Under the pieces are notes generated by a model that made no database searches, had not been told where the DNA came from, and worked only from the letters and a program-made list of their open reading frames with translations. A stretch of 55,186 nt of DNA, taken from the NCBI GenBank assembly GCA_015485335.1, contig WFTT01000106.1:1-55186 (forward strand). Direction: 5' to 3'. Shown in pieces: positions 35,432 through 44,284 of the stretch; position 1 is the stretch's first letter; each line of letters begins with the position of its first letter. This DNA comes from Robiginitomaculum sp. GTDB lineage: Bacteria > Pseudomonadota > Alphaproteobacteria > Caulobacterales > Maricaulaceae. The translations under genes and the position numbers were made by a program.

Positions 35432-37207
35432 TTAAAGTTTACAATCTGCATGCGCGAATTTGGCGACTTGCGCACTAATTTCCGGAAACCAGCCTTTGAC
35501 GCCAAGAAGCGCCATGCACTTTTCTTTCAGGGAGGAAAAGCGGGTGTCCTGGATAAGTGAATTCAGAACACTTTCCACCGAAATTTCCTCGCTCGACATG
35601 CGCACACCGCCATCAGAAGCTGTATCCAAAATCATCAATCGATCCTGATCCGCTCCCCATACGCGCCATTCAGGCAGGTCATTATTCATGCCTCGACCCG
35701 GTGCGCCATTGGTGGCAAAGGCGGCCCAGTACGACATCATGGCGCGTGACAGCTCTTCTCTTTCCTTGGCCATGTCTTCGGGGAAAATACGCCCGCCGCC
35801 CACTGGGAAAGTGGCAAAGCCATTAAACACAAAGGGCAGTTCCATGGCGTGGCCGGCTCCCAACAAGAGGGAAAAATCAGTACCCAGAAAAGAGCCTTCT
35901 TCGTCCCAGTCAAAACGATAGGCATAGAGTGCGCTATCGCCCGCGGCCTTTAACCGGCGGGCTTGTGTGTCCACCGAGCGGGCACGCCAGATGGCACTTT
36001 CGTATTCGGCCTGCAGGGCATAACCATTGGCATTGCGCGGGCGAGGCAGCACGCCAAATAGTTTTTTGACCAGCTTTTTGTTGGTAATGTTAAATAGTTT
36101 GGTTTCGTCACGATTGGTGCCGGTTATGACGGGTACAATCGGAAAACCGGGATTGTCCAGGGCGGCTTCCAGGCTGGGGGCTTTTAAAACCACATTGTCA
36201 GCAATAATCAGCGGCGCGCCGGGTTCATTGCCCTCGGCTTCCTGTGACGCAATATACACATCTTTTGCAGACGCATCGCGCATAAAGGCCGCCAGATCCG
36301 GACCCGATAAGCCCTGTGGAGGGTTCAGTTTTTCAACAACGGCCCTTGCTCCTTTATAGGTCCAGCCCGAGCCTTCGGGTACGCCATTTTCAGCAACTTC
36401 CAGAGATTGAGAGGTAAAATACCCGCTTTGGATAATGGCCCCTTTGAACAGACCTTGGGCGCGGGGCAAGGCGATCAGGCTGGCCACATCATGGCCACCT
36501 GCGGATTCGCCAAAAATGGTTACCCGGTCCGGATCGCCCCCAAAACTGGAAATATTACGCTGTACCCATTTCAAGGCAGCGATCATGTCCAGAGTGGCAA
36601 AATTGGCGCTTTGGTCTGGCCCGCTCAGCGCCGTTTCGCGCAAGGCCGAATGGGCAAACCAGCCAAAAGGGCCCAACCGATAATTGATGGAAACCATTAT
36701 AATGTTGTGGCGGGTGGCCAGATACTGGCCATCATACTGGCCGCCATAGCCCCAGACATTACTGCCGCCATGGATAAAGAACATAACGGGCAGGCGTTCA
36801 TCACCTGTGGGCAATTTGTCGGCGGCAAAGGCCGGCGACCAGACGTTCAGCACCAGACAGTCTTCGCTGCCGACCAGGGCGCCCAAGTCATCATAGATAT
36901 CGGCGGTGCGCGCCCGCTGTATGCACCGTACATTACGGTCAAGGGCTTCTCTTTGCCCTTCCCAGGCTGCGGCCGGACGCGGCGCTCGCCAGCGCAATTC
37001 GCCTACGGGGGGCGCAGCATAAGGAATGGCTGCCCACTGAAAGGCCCCCGCCGGGCTGGTGATCGATCCCACAATGTCGCCGGTCTCTATATGACGCAGG
37101 GTCTTGATATCGGCGGTCGGCGCTTCGGGGGCGGCCGGTTTTTTCTGACAGGCAGAAAGTGACAGGCTGGCCAGGGTCAGCATGGCAATGAGCGGTATGA
37201 GGCGCAT
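35432..37207 (-). CDS. Type-B carboxylesterase lipoprotein
   Basis: 591-residue serine esterase anchored as a lipoprotein: signal MRLIPLIAMLTLASLSLSAC with lipidated Cys about residue 20. Catalytic machinery of the carboxylesterase/cholinesterase family: oxyanion region FFIHGGSNVWGYGG, nucleophile GESAGG, acid in GTNRDETKLF and His in GAGHAMELPFVF. It probably hydrolyses esters in the periplasm or at the cell surface. It lies upstream of and in the same direction as the two TonB receptors (114 bases), suggesting that it trims a ligand for uptake. Substrate unknown. Confidence 0.92.
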   Translation of the reverse strand: MRLIPLIAMLTLASLSLSACQKKPAAPEAPTADIKTLRHIETGDIVGSITSPAGAFQWAAIPYAAPPVGELRWRAPRPAAAWEGQREALDRNVRCIQRARTADIYDDLGALVGSEDCLVLNVWSPAFAADKLPTGDERLPVMFFIHGGSNVWGYGGQYDGQYLATRHNIIMVSINYRLGPFGWFAHSALRETALSGPDQSANFATLDMIAALKWVQRNISSFGGDPDRVTIFGESAGGHDVASLIALPRAQGLFKGAIIQSGYFTSQSLEVAENGVPEGSGWTYKGARAVVEKLNPPQGLSGPDLAAFMRDASAKDVYIASQEAEGNEPGAPLIIADNVVLKAPSLEAALDNPGFPIVPVITGTNRDETKLFNITNKKLVKKLFGVLPRPRNANGYALQAEYESAIWRARSVDTQARRLKAAGDSALYAYRFDWDEEGSFLGTDFSLLLGAGHAMELPFVFNGFATFPVGGGRIFPEDMAKEREELSRAMMSYWAAFATNGAPGRGMNNDLPEWRVWGADQDRLMILDTASDGGVRMSSEEISVESVLNSLIQDTRFSSLKEKCMALLGVKGWFPEISAQVAKFAHADCKL

Positions 37208-37565
37208 AAAGTGGTCCTTTGGGTCATCAGTGCAATTAAGAAGCATGGGCATAAAGGGGTGCTCTGCACGCTTGTCAAGACACTTTTGGGTGGCGTTCCC
37301 TGGCCTGTGGGACGGGGCACTCCGGTTGTACCTGATCTATACCAGACTAGCCGGGGTGGCCGCCTCCATAAGTAGGGTTTGGTTAAGGACAATGAATCAA
37401 ACGTCACCAAAAGCCTTTGTTTTTACAAATAAAAAATCTTTATTACTTTAACCGAATAGAAACGGTAAGAGGAAAAAATCCCCGTGTGGTTAGACCACGA
37501 ATGGTGAAAATGATCTCGATCCTTAGCAAAGAAAAAGGACGGGATCTGGACTAGGGGAATTAAAA
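37208..37565. other. 358-base gene-free region between esterase and Sel1-like gene
   Basis: Divergent promoter region with no ORF over 20 codons that looks coded. From about 37380 it becomes A-rich. A short hairpin GTGGT-TAG-ACCAC lies near 37483-37495, and ATG 37566 follows a purine-rich stretch (TAGGGGAATT). No terminator, RNA gene or repeat was recognised. Confidence 0.5.
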
Positions 37566-37841
37566 ATGGCGTTTACGGATGTCGAAGTGCAAGAAGCCCA
37601 TAATGCGGTAGCAGGGGCGCCAGAAGCCGAAGATCTGAACCGGCTTGGCCTGATCTATTCGTCCGGCGAAGGGCGTGAACTGGATCTGGTGGAAGCACAT
37701 AAATGGTTTAACCTGGCTGCGGTGCTGGGCTATGAAACGGCGAAAACCTACCGTCAGGAAGTTTCTGACCAGATGGATACCAGCCAGATCGTCAAGGCAC
37801 AGCGTGCGGCTCGCAAATGGTTGCAGGGTCACAAGTGCTAG
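37566..37841 (+). CDS. Sel1-repeat-like small protein
   Basis: 91-residue soluble protein with Sel1/TPR-like helical pairs: LNRLGLIYSSGEGRELDLVEAHKWFNLAAVLGYETAKTYR followed by a second, degenerate helix pair ending in ARKWLQGH. Sel1 proteins are protein-interaction scaffolds. No signal peptide, so probably cytoplasmic. It is convergent with hfsD (20 bases between stops); whether it belongs to the polysaccharide cluster is unknown. Confidence 0.75.
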   Translation: MAFTDVEVQEAHNAVAGAPEAEDLNRLGLIYSSGEGRELDLVEAHKWFNLAAVLGYETAKTYRQEVSDQMDTSQIVKAQRAARKWLQGHKC

Positions 37842-37861
37842 TGCGTTGAATTCATGCTGCT

Positions 37862-38671
37862 TTATGGGCCGGAAATGCCTGGCGAAACGCTGCTGGAATT
37901 GCCAAGATAATAAGACAATGAAAAGCTGACCGGCAGGGCATCGCGGATATATTGCTGCATAAACAGATTTAGATTGGCAATGCCGGACCGTGGCACAAAG
38001 ACCACGTCGCCCCTTTGTAACGGGGTCGTGTCGGCATTGGCCCCTTTGTGCAGAACTGATTTCAAGTTGATGATTTTCATCATTGGTCCGCCGTCCGGAT
38101 GACGCCGGATCAGCACCACCTTGTTGGTGCGGGCGGTGTTGCGAAAGCCACCGGCCATCATTACCGCTTCCATCACGCCGATCTGGGCAGGCAGTTCGAA
38201 TACACCTGGCTGGCCAACTTCACCGCCAACATAAATGCGTTGAGAGCCAAAAGCACGCGGCGTAATCTCTACATTGGGGTTAATCAATTGGCTGGACAGG
38301 GCCTTGCGCAGCTTCTGTTCCAGTTGCCCGATGGTCAGATTGGCCGCCATAACCGGCGGCGCGAGGGGCATTTGCACTCTTCCGTCAGGGCCGACCAGCA
38401 ACAGTCGCGATAGCTCTGGTGCCGAATAAACGATGATGTCCAGCTGGTCGCCCGGCAATAGCCGGTATTGCGGGTCAGAATCACGCCAGGTGCGAAAGCC
38501 ACCGGCAACGGCCTGGTTGCCGCCACCATTTTGACGGTATTGACCAGAGGGCGTCCCCTGATAATACCCGCCAGAGCCCTTGGGGTAACGGTGATAGCCG
38601 CCACTGGCGCATGCCGTCAGAGACAATAAGGCCATCATCGGCAGTGCGGTGCAGATACGCGACAAGTTCAC
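37862..38671 (-). CDS. hfsD: Polysaccharide export outer-membrane lipoprotein (Wza/HfsD-like)
   Basis: Outer-membrane secretin-like exporter of the Wza family, 269 residues. Lipoprotein signal with LTAC lipobox near residue 18, a Gly/Gln/Tyr-rich spacer, then the poly-export domain YRLLPGDQLDIIVYSAPELSR, and SLBB-like repeats QRIYVGGEVGQPGVFELP and QRGDVVFVPRSG. GTG 38671 was chosen because AGGA lies 7 bases upstream; an in-frame ATG 11 codons earlier would place charged residues ahead of the signal. Divergent from the Wzc-like gene. Homologue of HfsD by cluster context. Confidence 0.87.
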   Translation of the reverse strand: MNLSRICTALPMMALLSLTACASGGYHRYPKGSGGYYQGTPSGQYRQNGGGNQAVAGGFRTWRDSDPQYRLLPGDQLDIIVYSAPELSRLLLVGPDGRVQMPLAPPVMAANLTIGQLEQKLRKALSSQLINPNVEITPRAFGSQRIYVGGEVGQPGVFELPAQIGVMEAVMMAGGFRNTARTNKVVLIRRHPDGGPMMKIINLKSVLHKGANADTTPLQRGDVVFVPRSGIANLNLFMQQYIRDALPVSFSLSYYLGNSSSVSPGISGP

Positions 38672-38786
38672 AGCATTTTCCTGTTCAACAGAGAATTTAC
38701 CCAAATCTTAACGACAATGGTTAGGAATTGTTAAACACGATGCCTGAATGATGGCGTCAAATACGAATTAGGTTTGCAGAGATTCG

Positions 38787-40436
38787 ATGACAAAACATTC
38801 CAAGGAACAGCCAGGAACACCGGCCAGAGGGGCGTCCACAGGTGGGTGGGCGCACCTTTCCGAGGTCTCGTTTGTCGAATTGCTGGGGCACGTCTTTGCC
38901 CGCAAGTTGTTGATGTTTTTCGTATTCATATTGATTTTTGGCGTCTCCATGGCAGGGGTAATGACGCTGAAGAAGACCTATACCGCCCAGGGCAAGATAC
39001 TGGTCCAGTTTGGCGAAGAGTATATTTATAACCCGATTGTGGGAACGGCCGGGCAGGGAACGGCGTTTTCTGCCGATCAGATGATTCAGGCCGAAGTCGG
39101 TTTTATCACCGCGGCTGAACTGAAAGAACGGGTGCTGAAAAAAATCGGTTTGCGGCGACTATACCCAAAACTGGCCATGAAGCTGGAGCTGGAACCGCAA
39201 AACCGCACCCGGATTATTGGCACCGCCCTGCACAACATGACCAAAGACCTTGGCGCTTATACGGCGCCCAACCAGCCTTTGGTCTATGTCACGTTTCGTC
39301 ATCTGAATCCGCAAACTGCCCGGGATGTCTTAAGCGCATTTATAGAAGAATACCACCGCTATCGCCGCGAGGTATTGATTGATGATGGCGAAAATGGCTT
39401 TGAGGCCGAGCGGCAGACCTCAGAAAAGGCGCTGCAACAGGTCAATAAGGAATTGGAACACTTTCTGGTCAAAAACGGCATTGGCGATTTTGAGGCCGAA
39501 CGTACGGCACTGGGCACGCGTATTGCCGTGCTGCGGGATCAGTTACTGACCGCACAGGCCCGCCAACAGGAGATTGAAAGCGCGCTGAGCATTATCAATA
39601 CGCGCATGGCGGAAACCCCAAAAACCGTAGAACAATATACCGATGATGCCAGCTCTGGTCAGTTGGCAGCCCTGAAGCTGGAGCGTGAGCAATTGCTGGC
39701 AAAATATCTGCCAACCTCCAGCCCGGTTAAAGAAATCAATGCCCGGATTGCGCGCACGGAACGTTATTTAAACAGCGGCAGCAGTCAGAATACGGGCACC
39801 AAGCGCACCGGCGTCAATACCATCTATCAAGGGTTGCAGACCAGTAAGCTGACCTATGAAGCCGAACAGCAGTCGAATAATGCCAAGATCAAGGTTTTGA
39901 AATCACAGATTGCAAAGATCAATGCGCGACAGCGGCGCTTTCAGAACCTGTTCCCAGAGTACCAGCGACTGGCCAGCCGGGCACGGATCATGGAAAAGAA
40001 TTACGAGCAATTTGCCTCCCGCGAGCAGGAATTGATTACTCGCCGCAATCTGGCCGCGCTTAAATCCGACAACATTCGGGTGATCGAACACCCAACCCTG
40101 CCGGTCAAGGGCAAGTCCCTTAAGCGTCCTGCAGCAATTGGGGCCTTTCTGTTTGCCATGTTTACCGCCCTTTGCGTTGGTCTTTACAGCGCGATTCTGT
40201 CCATTGTACGGGCTCCGGTTCAGCGTCAAGAAAGTATGACCCCCACACCGGAACCTCCGACAGAGCCGGAAAGGCCGCGTGCACCAAAACGTCCCATGCC
40301 GCCACCTGCACAGCATGTAGACCCATCCTTTCCCTATATTCTGGCCGAAGATCCCGCCGGTGTTGGCGTGGCTCCGGCTGGGGCGGCCCCCTCTGGCGAT
40401 TTACCTATTCTGGGCAGCATACCGGCGCGTCGTTAA
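38787..40436 (+). CDS. hfsA: Wzz/Wzc-like polysaccharide co-polymerase without kinase domain (HfsA-like)
   Basis: 549-residue inner-membrane protein controlling chain length and linking to the outer-membrane exporter. TM1 about residues 40-60 (LLMFFVFILIFGVSMAGVMT), a large periplasmic region with long coiled-coil helices (about 180-430), TM2 about 448-470 (AAIGAFLFAMFTALCVGLYSA), then a Pro-rich cytoplasmic tail. The Tyr-kinase module of full Wzc is absent and is supplied as the separate HfsB-like protein next door, as in Caulobacter. A weak terminator-like AAAACGC/GCGTTTT stem overlaps its stop (40435-40456). Confidence 0.88.
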   Translation: MTKHSKEQPGTPARGASTGGWAHLSEVSFVELLGHVFARKLLMFFVFILIFGVSMAGVMTLKKTYTAQGKILVQFGEEYIYNPIVGTAGQGTAFSADQMIQAEVGFITAAELKERVLKKIGLRRLYPKLAMKLELEPQNRTRIIGTALHNMTKDLGAYTAPNQPLVYVTFRHLNPQTARDVLSAFIEEYHRYRREVLIDDGENGFEAERQTSEKALQQVNKELEHFLVKNGIGDFEAERTALGTRIAVLRDQLLTAQARQQEIESALSIINTRMAETPKTVEQYTDDASSGQLAALKLEREQLLAKYLPTSSPVKEINARIARTERYLNSGSSQNTGTKRTGVNTIYQGLQTSKLTYEAEQQSNNAKIKVLKSQIAKINARQRRFQNLFPEYQRLASRARIMEKNYEQFASREQELITRRNLAALKSDNIRVIEHPTLPVKGKSLKRPAAIGAFLFAMFTALCVGLYSAILSIVRAPVQRQESMTPTPEPPTEPERPRAPKRPMPPPAQHVDPSFPYILAEDPAGVGVAPAGAAPSGDLPILGSIPARR

Positions 40437-40530
40437 AACGCGGCTCTCTGCGTTTTCCGAACACGGCTTGGTCATATCTCGTTAACCAAGTTTACCTTAA
40501 CTGAAGGTATGGATTCGGAACCTGGATTTA

Positions 40531-41241
40531 ATGATTGATCTTAGTCGGGAATTATCTGGTTTAAGCCGGGTTTATGAACAGCTGGCTCTTCGCCAAAGCG
40601 GCGTGGTCTTACAGTTCATAGGCGTGCATACCGGCTGTGGGGTTTCTACCTGTGCGCGGGCCTTTGCGCGCATGATGGCGCCGCGCTCGTCACGCGGGAT
40701 CTGGCTGTTTGATCTTGATTTTTATACCAATACGCATTTTCAGATGTTTTCCAGCCCCAAGGCACAGGCGCTGTACGGGGCATTGGGGCCGGCCACCGCC
40801 ATGGCTCAGGAGGGCCAGCCGCTGTTTTGGCGCATCCATCCCGAACTGGTGCGCGAGGATGGGCGCAAGGCCGGCGACCGCTATTATATGAATATGCACC
40901 GGGTGGGGGCGCATTCCCTTTATGTCAGCCATTTTCGCAGCGATCTGTTGCGGCCCAAACAGCATGTACATTTGCGTCCTTCAAAAACCTATTGGGAGCA
41001 TGTGCGCACCAAGGCCGATCTGACCATTATTGATGCCCCGGTCCTGCACCGCAGCCGTGGCGGTCTGGTAACAGCGGTGGATGCGGATGGCGTGATCATT
41101 GTTGCCCATCCGGCCGATCCAAAGGCACAGATCCAAAAGGTACAACAACAAATAGAAGGCCGGGGCGGACGTTGCCTGGGGGTGATCTATAATGCGGTAC
41201 CCAGACAAGGCATGGACCCGGTTAAGCAGGCTGCGCAGTAA
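40531..41241 (+). CDS. hfsB: CpsD/CapB-type ATPase-like protein with degenerate P-loop (HfsB-like)
   Basis: 236-residue MRP/BY-kinase-fold protein, partner of the Wzc-like HfsA. The first strand and loop read VVLQFIGVHTGCGVST (P-loop at residues 31-40), where the invariant Walker-A Lys is Val. An A'-like DLDF (IWLFDLDFY) and Walker-B-like LTIIDAP are kept. No C-terminal Tyr cluster is present. It may bind nucleotide poorly and serve as a regulatory or structural subunit. Located 94 bases after hfsA and 66 before the polymerase gene, in the same direction. Confidence 0.8.
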   Translation: MIDLSRELSGLSRVYEQLALRQSGVVLQFIGVHTGCGVSTCARAFARMMAPRSSRGIWLFDLDFYTNTHFQMFSSPKAQALYGALGPATAMAQEGQPLFWRIHPELVREDGRKAGDRYYMNMHRVGAHSLYVSHFRSDLLRPKQHVHLRPSKTYWEHVRTKADLTIIDAPVLHRSRGGLVTAVDADGVIIVAHPADPKAQIQKVQQQIEGRGGRCLGVIYNAVPRQGMDPVKQAAQ

Positions 41242-41307
41242 GTCTCTGTTAACCATAACGCCCTCTATTGGGGCGGTGATGTCAACGGTTCAACCATATT
41301 CCCTTTT

Positions 41308-42621
41308 ATGCATGGAAAGGCACCTGTGGTGTCTTGGTCAAACTCCATGAGCATGACTATGGACATGCCGGCCCGGCGTCCCTTTACGCTGGGGCAGTTT
41401 GGCGGAGTATTGGAAGTCTCGGTCACACTGATTTTCCTGTTGATCTTTTCCAGTGCGTTTTTTGGCCCGCTGATCGAAACGTCTGCGGCGACCACCGATA
41501 CCTCCTGGGTGCGGATGCTGTATTACGGCGTTTATTTTTTTATTCTCATTCTGGTGGTTCAGCACCCACTGATTACCGCCAAGGGGGTGGCCCGCAGTTT
41601 TTTATTGTTATTGCCGGTGTTGCTGGCGATTGCCTCTACGCTCTGGTCGATCGAGCCGGGTTTTACCTTTCGCCGCTCCATCGCACTGTTGATGACCACT
41701 GCTTTCGCGATCTATCTGGCCTCGCGCTATGACTGGAGCGATCTGATCGAACTGCTGGCGGCCACCTATGGCATGTTGGCGGTGATGAGCCTGATCTTTG
41801 TGCTGTTGGTGCCAGACAAGGGCATTATGCAAACCACCCATCCCGGGGCCTGGGCCGGTTTGTGGTGGGAAAAGAATGATCTGGGCATGAACATGGCCAA
41901 GGCAGCGCACTTGTGCCTGTGCGCCCTGATATTCCGACCCAAACGGGCCTGGCTGTGGGGGCCACTATTGGCGCTCTCTGTTGCCCTGATTTTGCTCTCT
42001 ACCTCCAAAACTTCCCTGCTGGCGATGATTCTGGCCTTTGCCGGGGTGGGGGGGCTGTATGTGTTTCGGCGCAGCCCGCTGATTGGTATCCCCCTAGTGT
42101 ATTTTGGGGTAATCTTTGGGGTTGGCCTGGCTTTGGCGGTCGAGTTCGCGCCAAAGTTCATGTTTGGTCTGATCGGCAAAGACCCGACCCTGACCGGGCG
42201 TACGGATATCTGGGAAGCGCTCTTTTCTCAAATCAAGCATCACCCCTGGTTGGGCCATGGCTATGGGGTGTTCTGGCTGGATGAAACTGGCCCGGCCTTT
42301 TGGGTGCGCCAACAGACCGAATGGCTGGTCCCCACCGCCCATAATGGATGGCTGGAAACCTGGTTATCCATAGGTCTGGTTGGGGTTCTGATTTTTGCGC
42401 TGACCTATCTTAGCGCCCTTATCGCCGCCTTGCGTAGTGTATTGCACGATAAAACTGCCTATTGGGCGCTGATCTCGACGCTGGTGTTTTTGTTGTTCTC
42501 TATGTCTGAAAGCAATATTTTACAGCAAAACAACCTTGGCTGGATTGTCTTTGCCGCCACGGCGGCCAAGCTTTTCGGGGCCGGACCGGCAAAGCCTGAT
42601 CACAAGGCAGATGCACCGTAA
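41308..42621 (+). CDS. hfsC: Wzy/O-antigen-ligase-family polysaccharide polymerase (HfsC-like)
   Basis: 437-residue polytopic inner-membrane protein with roughly ten hydrophobic helices. The O-antigen ligase domain includes the region LTGRTDIWEALFSQIKHHPWLGHGYGVFW and the periplasmic HNGWLETWLSIGLVG motif, features of WaaL/Wzy enzymes. It would polymerise repeat units flipped by the Wzx-like protein. The start may be ATG 41308 or GTG 41326/41329 behind GGAAAGG. Its 3' end overlaps the convergent glycosyltransferase gene by 22 bases. Confidence 0.83.
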   Translation: MHGKAPVVSWSNSMSMTMDMPARRPFTLGQFGGVLEVSVTLIFLLIFSSAFFGPLIETSAATTDTSWVRMLYYGVYFFILILVVQHPLITAKGVARSFLLLLPVLLAIASTLWSIEPGFTFRRSIALLMTTAFAIYLASRYDWSDLIELLAATYGMLAVMSLIFVLLVPDKGIMQTTHPGAWAGLWWEKNDLGMNMAKAAHLCLCALIFRPKRAWLWGPLLALSVALILLSTSKTSLLAMILAFAGVGGLYVFRRSPLIGIPLVYFGVIFGVGLALAVEFAPKFMFGLIGKDPTLTGRTDIWEALFSQIKHHPWLGHGYGVFWLDETGPAFWVRQQTEWLVPTAHNGWLETWLSIGLVGVLIFALTYLSALIAALRSVLHDKTAYWALISTLVFLLFSMSESNILQQNNLGWIVFAATAAKLFGAGPAKPDHKADAP

Positions 42622-43514
42622 AAGCGTGGCTCCAGCCCTTTGAACCACAGAAATTTTCCAAGGCCCTGAACGGCCCGGTCCAGGGTTTCAGGCTTTGGCT
42701 TGGCCCTCAATAAACGCTTTGTTCCATATAGAGTGCCAAAGAGGGCAAACTGTCCAAGGCCTACCGCCATCCAATATAAAACGCCAAAAACCTTGCGGTG
42801 CTGCCAACAGGTTTGTGTTGGTCCCTGACCAAAGGCAAAGGCCTTGGACAGGGCGTAAGATAACGTGGCGCGCGTTGGCGGGATCATCTCATAAACCAGG
42901 GCGTTGGTGGCCCATGCAAATCTGGCCCCATCGGCCAGCGCCGCAGAAAACAGCGCATCATCCTCGCCCCCGGTTTCATTGGTTGCCGGGTCAAAGATTG
43001 GCGCATCTGAAAAATACTTGGCGCGTTTAATCAGTGAATTGCCACACCCGTAATAGGTATCAATGAGGCCTGATTGCGGAGGGCCTTGGCGGGTAAAGCG
43101 TGCCTCGATATAGGCTTGGTGCGGGGTGTTGGCCGCGACCTTTCCCTTGACCGGACCAAAGACCGCATCAGCATTGGTTTCTTCTTGTACATCCAGAAGG
43201 GATTTCAACCAGCCCTCGGCAGCAATTTCATCATCATCCAGAAATACGATCAGTTTGGCCTTGGCCAGCCGCAGGGCTGCATTACGCGCATTGGCCACGC
43301 CGGGTTCCGGTTCATGGCCATATTCAATGGGCCAGCGTGTAGAGGCGGCCAGTGATTCTACGGTTTCTCGGGCCGAGGCCTCGGGATCATTGTCCAGCAC
43401 CACAATTTCAACCAGCGCCTTGAAGCCTTTTTGCAATAATACGCTCTTTACCGCCCGTTCCACAAAATCCGGGCGACGAAAGGTGGGAATGACGACGGAA
43501 ACATCCGGGGTCAT
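42600..43514 (-). CDS. hfsG: Family 2 glycosyltransferase (HfsG-like)
   Basis: 304-residue GT-A enzyme. N-terminal VSVVIPTFRRPDFVERAVKSVL, nucleotide-sugar and metal site LIVFLDDDEIAAEGWL (DDDE), and an acceptor region with GGEDDALFSAAL. C-terminal hydrophobic helices suggest membrane association. ATG 43514 overlaps the deacetylase stop (ATGA), so it is the last gene of a tight minus-strand operon (flippase, GT2, deacetylase, this). Probably adds a sugar to the lipid-linked repeat unit; the identity of the sugar is unknown. Confidence 0.83.
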   Translation of the reverse strand: MTPDVSVVIPTFRRPDFVERAVKSVLLQKGFKALVEIVVLDNDPEASARETVESLAASTRWPIEYGHEPEPGVANARNAALRLAKAKLIVFLDDDEIAAEGWLKSLLDVQEETNADAVFGPVKGKVAANTPHQAYIEARFTRQGPPQSGLIDTYYGCGNSLIKRAKYFSDAPIFDPATNETGGEDDALFSAALADGARFAWATNALVYEMIPPTRATLSYALSKAFAFGQGPTQTCWQHRKVFGVLYWMAVGLGQFALFGTLYGTKRLLRAKPKPETLDRAVQGLGKFLWFKGLEPRFYGASAL

Positions 43515-44284
43515 GCGGCTTTCTCCATCACGGACAGGCTGGCCATAGCCTTGCCCACGGGTAAGACTTCGAACCCGGCCTCGTCCACCGCCGTACAGAC
43601 GGCCTTGAAAAGTTCCGGCGTGCAACCCCATTCGCCGGGGGTGTCGCGCACATCGTGCGTATAAAAAATCAGCCAGCCCGGCGAGGCACCAAGATCGTCC
43701 GCATAGGCAAGAGGGGTATCCTTGTCGGCCAGCGTGCCTTCAATGGCGACGGCGCTGAGCTGGTGCGCATCGGCAAAGCGGCGATTAATGCCCGGGCGTA
43801 CGCCCCGCAAGGTGGTATAGTGCTGTCCCAGCAAGGTTTTGGCGGCGGCTGAGGTTTCCCCATAGGGAAAAGCAAACGAGGTGGGGATCGGTGCGCCCAG
43901 TGCCCGCAGCCGGTTTTGATTGCGCCGGATTTCCCGCTCGATAATCACCGGCGGGTTTAGCGCACAATCAATATGGTTTTCGGTGTGACAGCCGATTTCA
44001 TGCCCGTTTGCAATCAAGGTACTGACATCGGCGGCGGAGAACAGATCACCCAAATGGTTGGAGGTGTTTTCAAAAGCGGCACTGGTATAATAGGTGCCGC
44101 GCCAGCCAAAGCTTTGCAAAATTTCGGCACCGGTCTGTGCAGCGCTTTTGGGGAAGTCATCAAAACTGAAACTCACCAAAAAGCGCCCTTGCGCACAGTC
44201 CATGCTTTTACGCGCCTGCAGGCGCGTAAGGCGGCGCTTTAACTTGCTGATCAAGCCACTGGTGGGGATATAGGGAGCGCTCAT
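43511..44284 (-). CDS. hfsH: Polysaccharide deacetylase (NodB domain, HfsH-like)
   Basis: 257-residue carbohydrate esterase 4 enzyme that removes acetyl groups from an N-acetylated glycan. NodB motifs: SFDDF with Asp42-Asp43, metal-binding His100 and His104 in CHTENH, FAFPYGE (motif 3) and the C-terminal FYTHDVRD (catalytic His). No signal peptide, so action is probably cytoplasmic or on lipid-linked units. In Caulobacter, HfsH deacetylation is needed for holdfast adhesion. ATG 44284 overlaps the upstream GT2 stop. Confidence 0.87.
   Translation of the reverse strand: MSAPYIPTSGLISKLKRRLTRLQARKSMDCAQGRFLVSFSFDDFPKSAAQTGAEILQSFGWRGTYYTSAAFENTSNHLGDLFSAADVSTLIANGHEIGCHTENHIDCALNPPVIIEREIRRNQNRLRALGAPIPTSFAFPYGETSAAAKTLLGQHYTTLRGVRPGINRRFADAHQLSAVAIEGTLADKDTPLAYADDLGASPGWLIFYTHDVRDTPGEWGCTPELFKAVCTAVDEAGFEVLPVGKAMASLSVMEKAA

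Noticed and set aside
38672-38786. CtrA-type site (TTAA-N7-TTAA) in the hfsD-hfsA promoter
   Set aside because: Only a TTAACAATTCCTAAC partial match was found on the minus strand, with wrong spacing or a mismatch; too weak to list.
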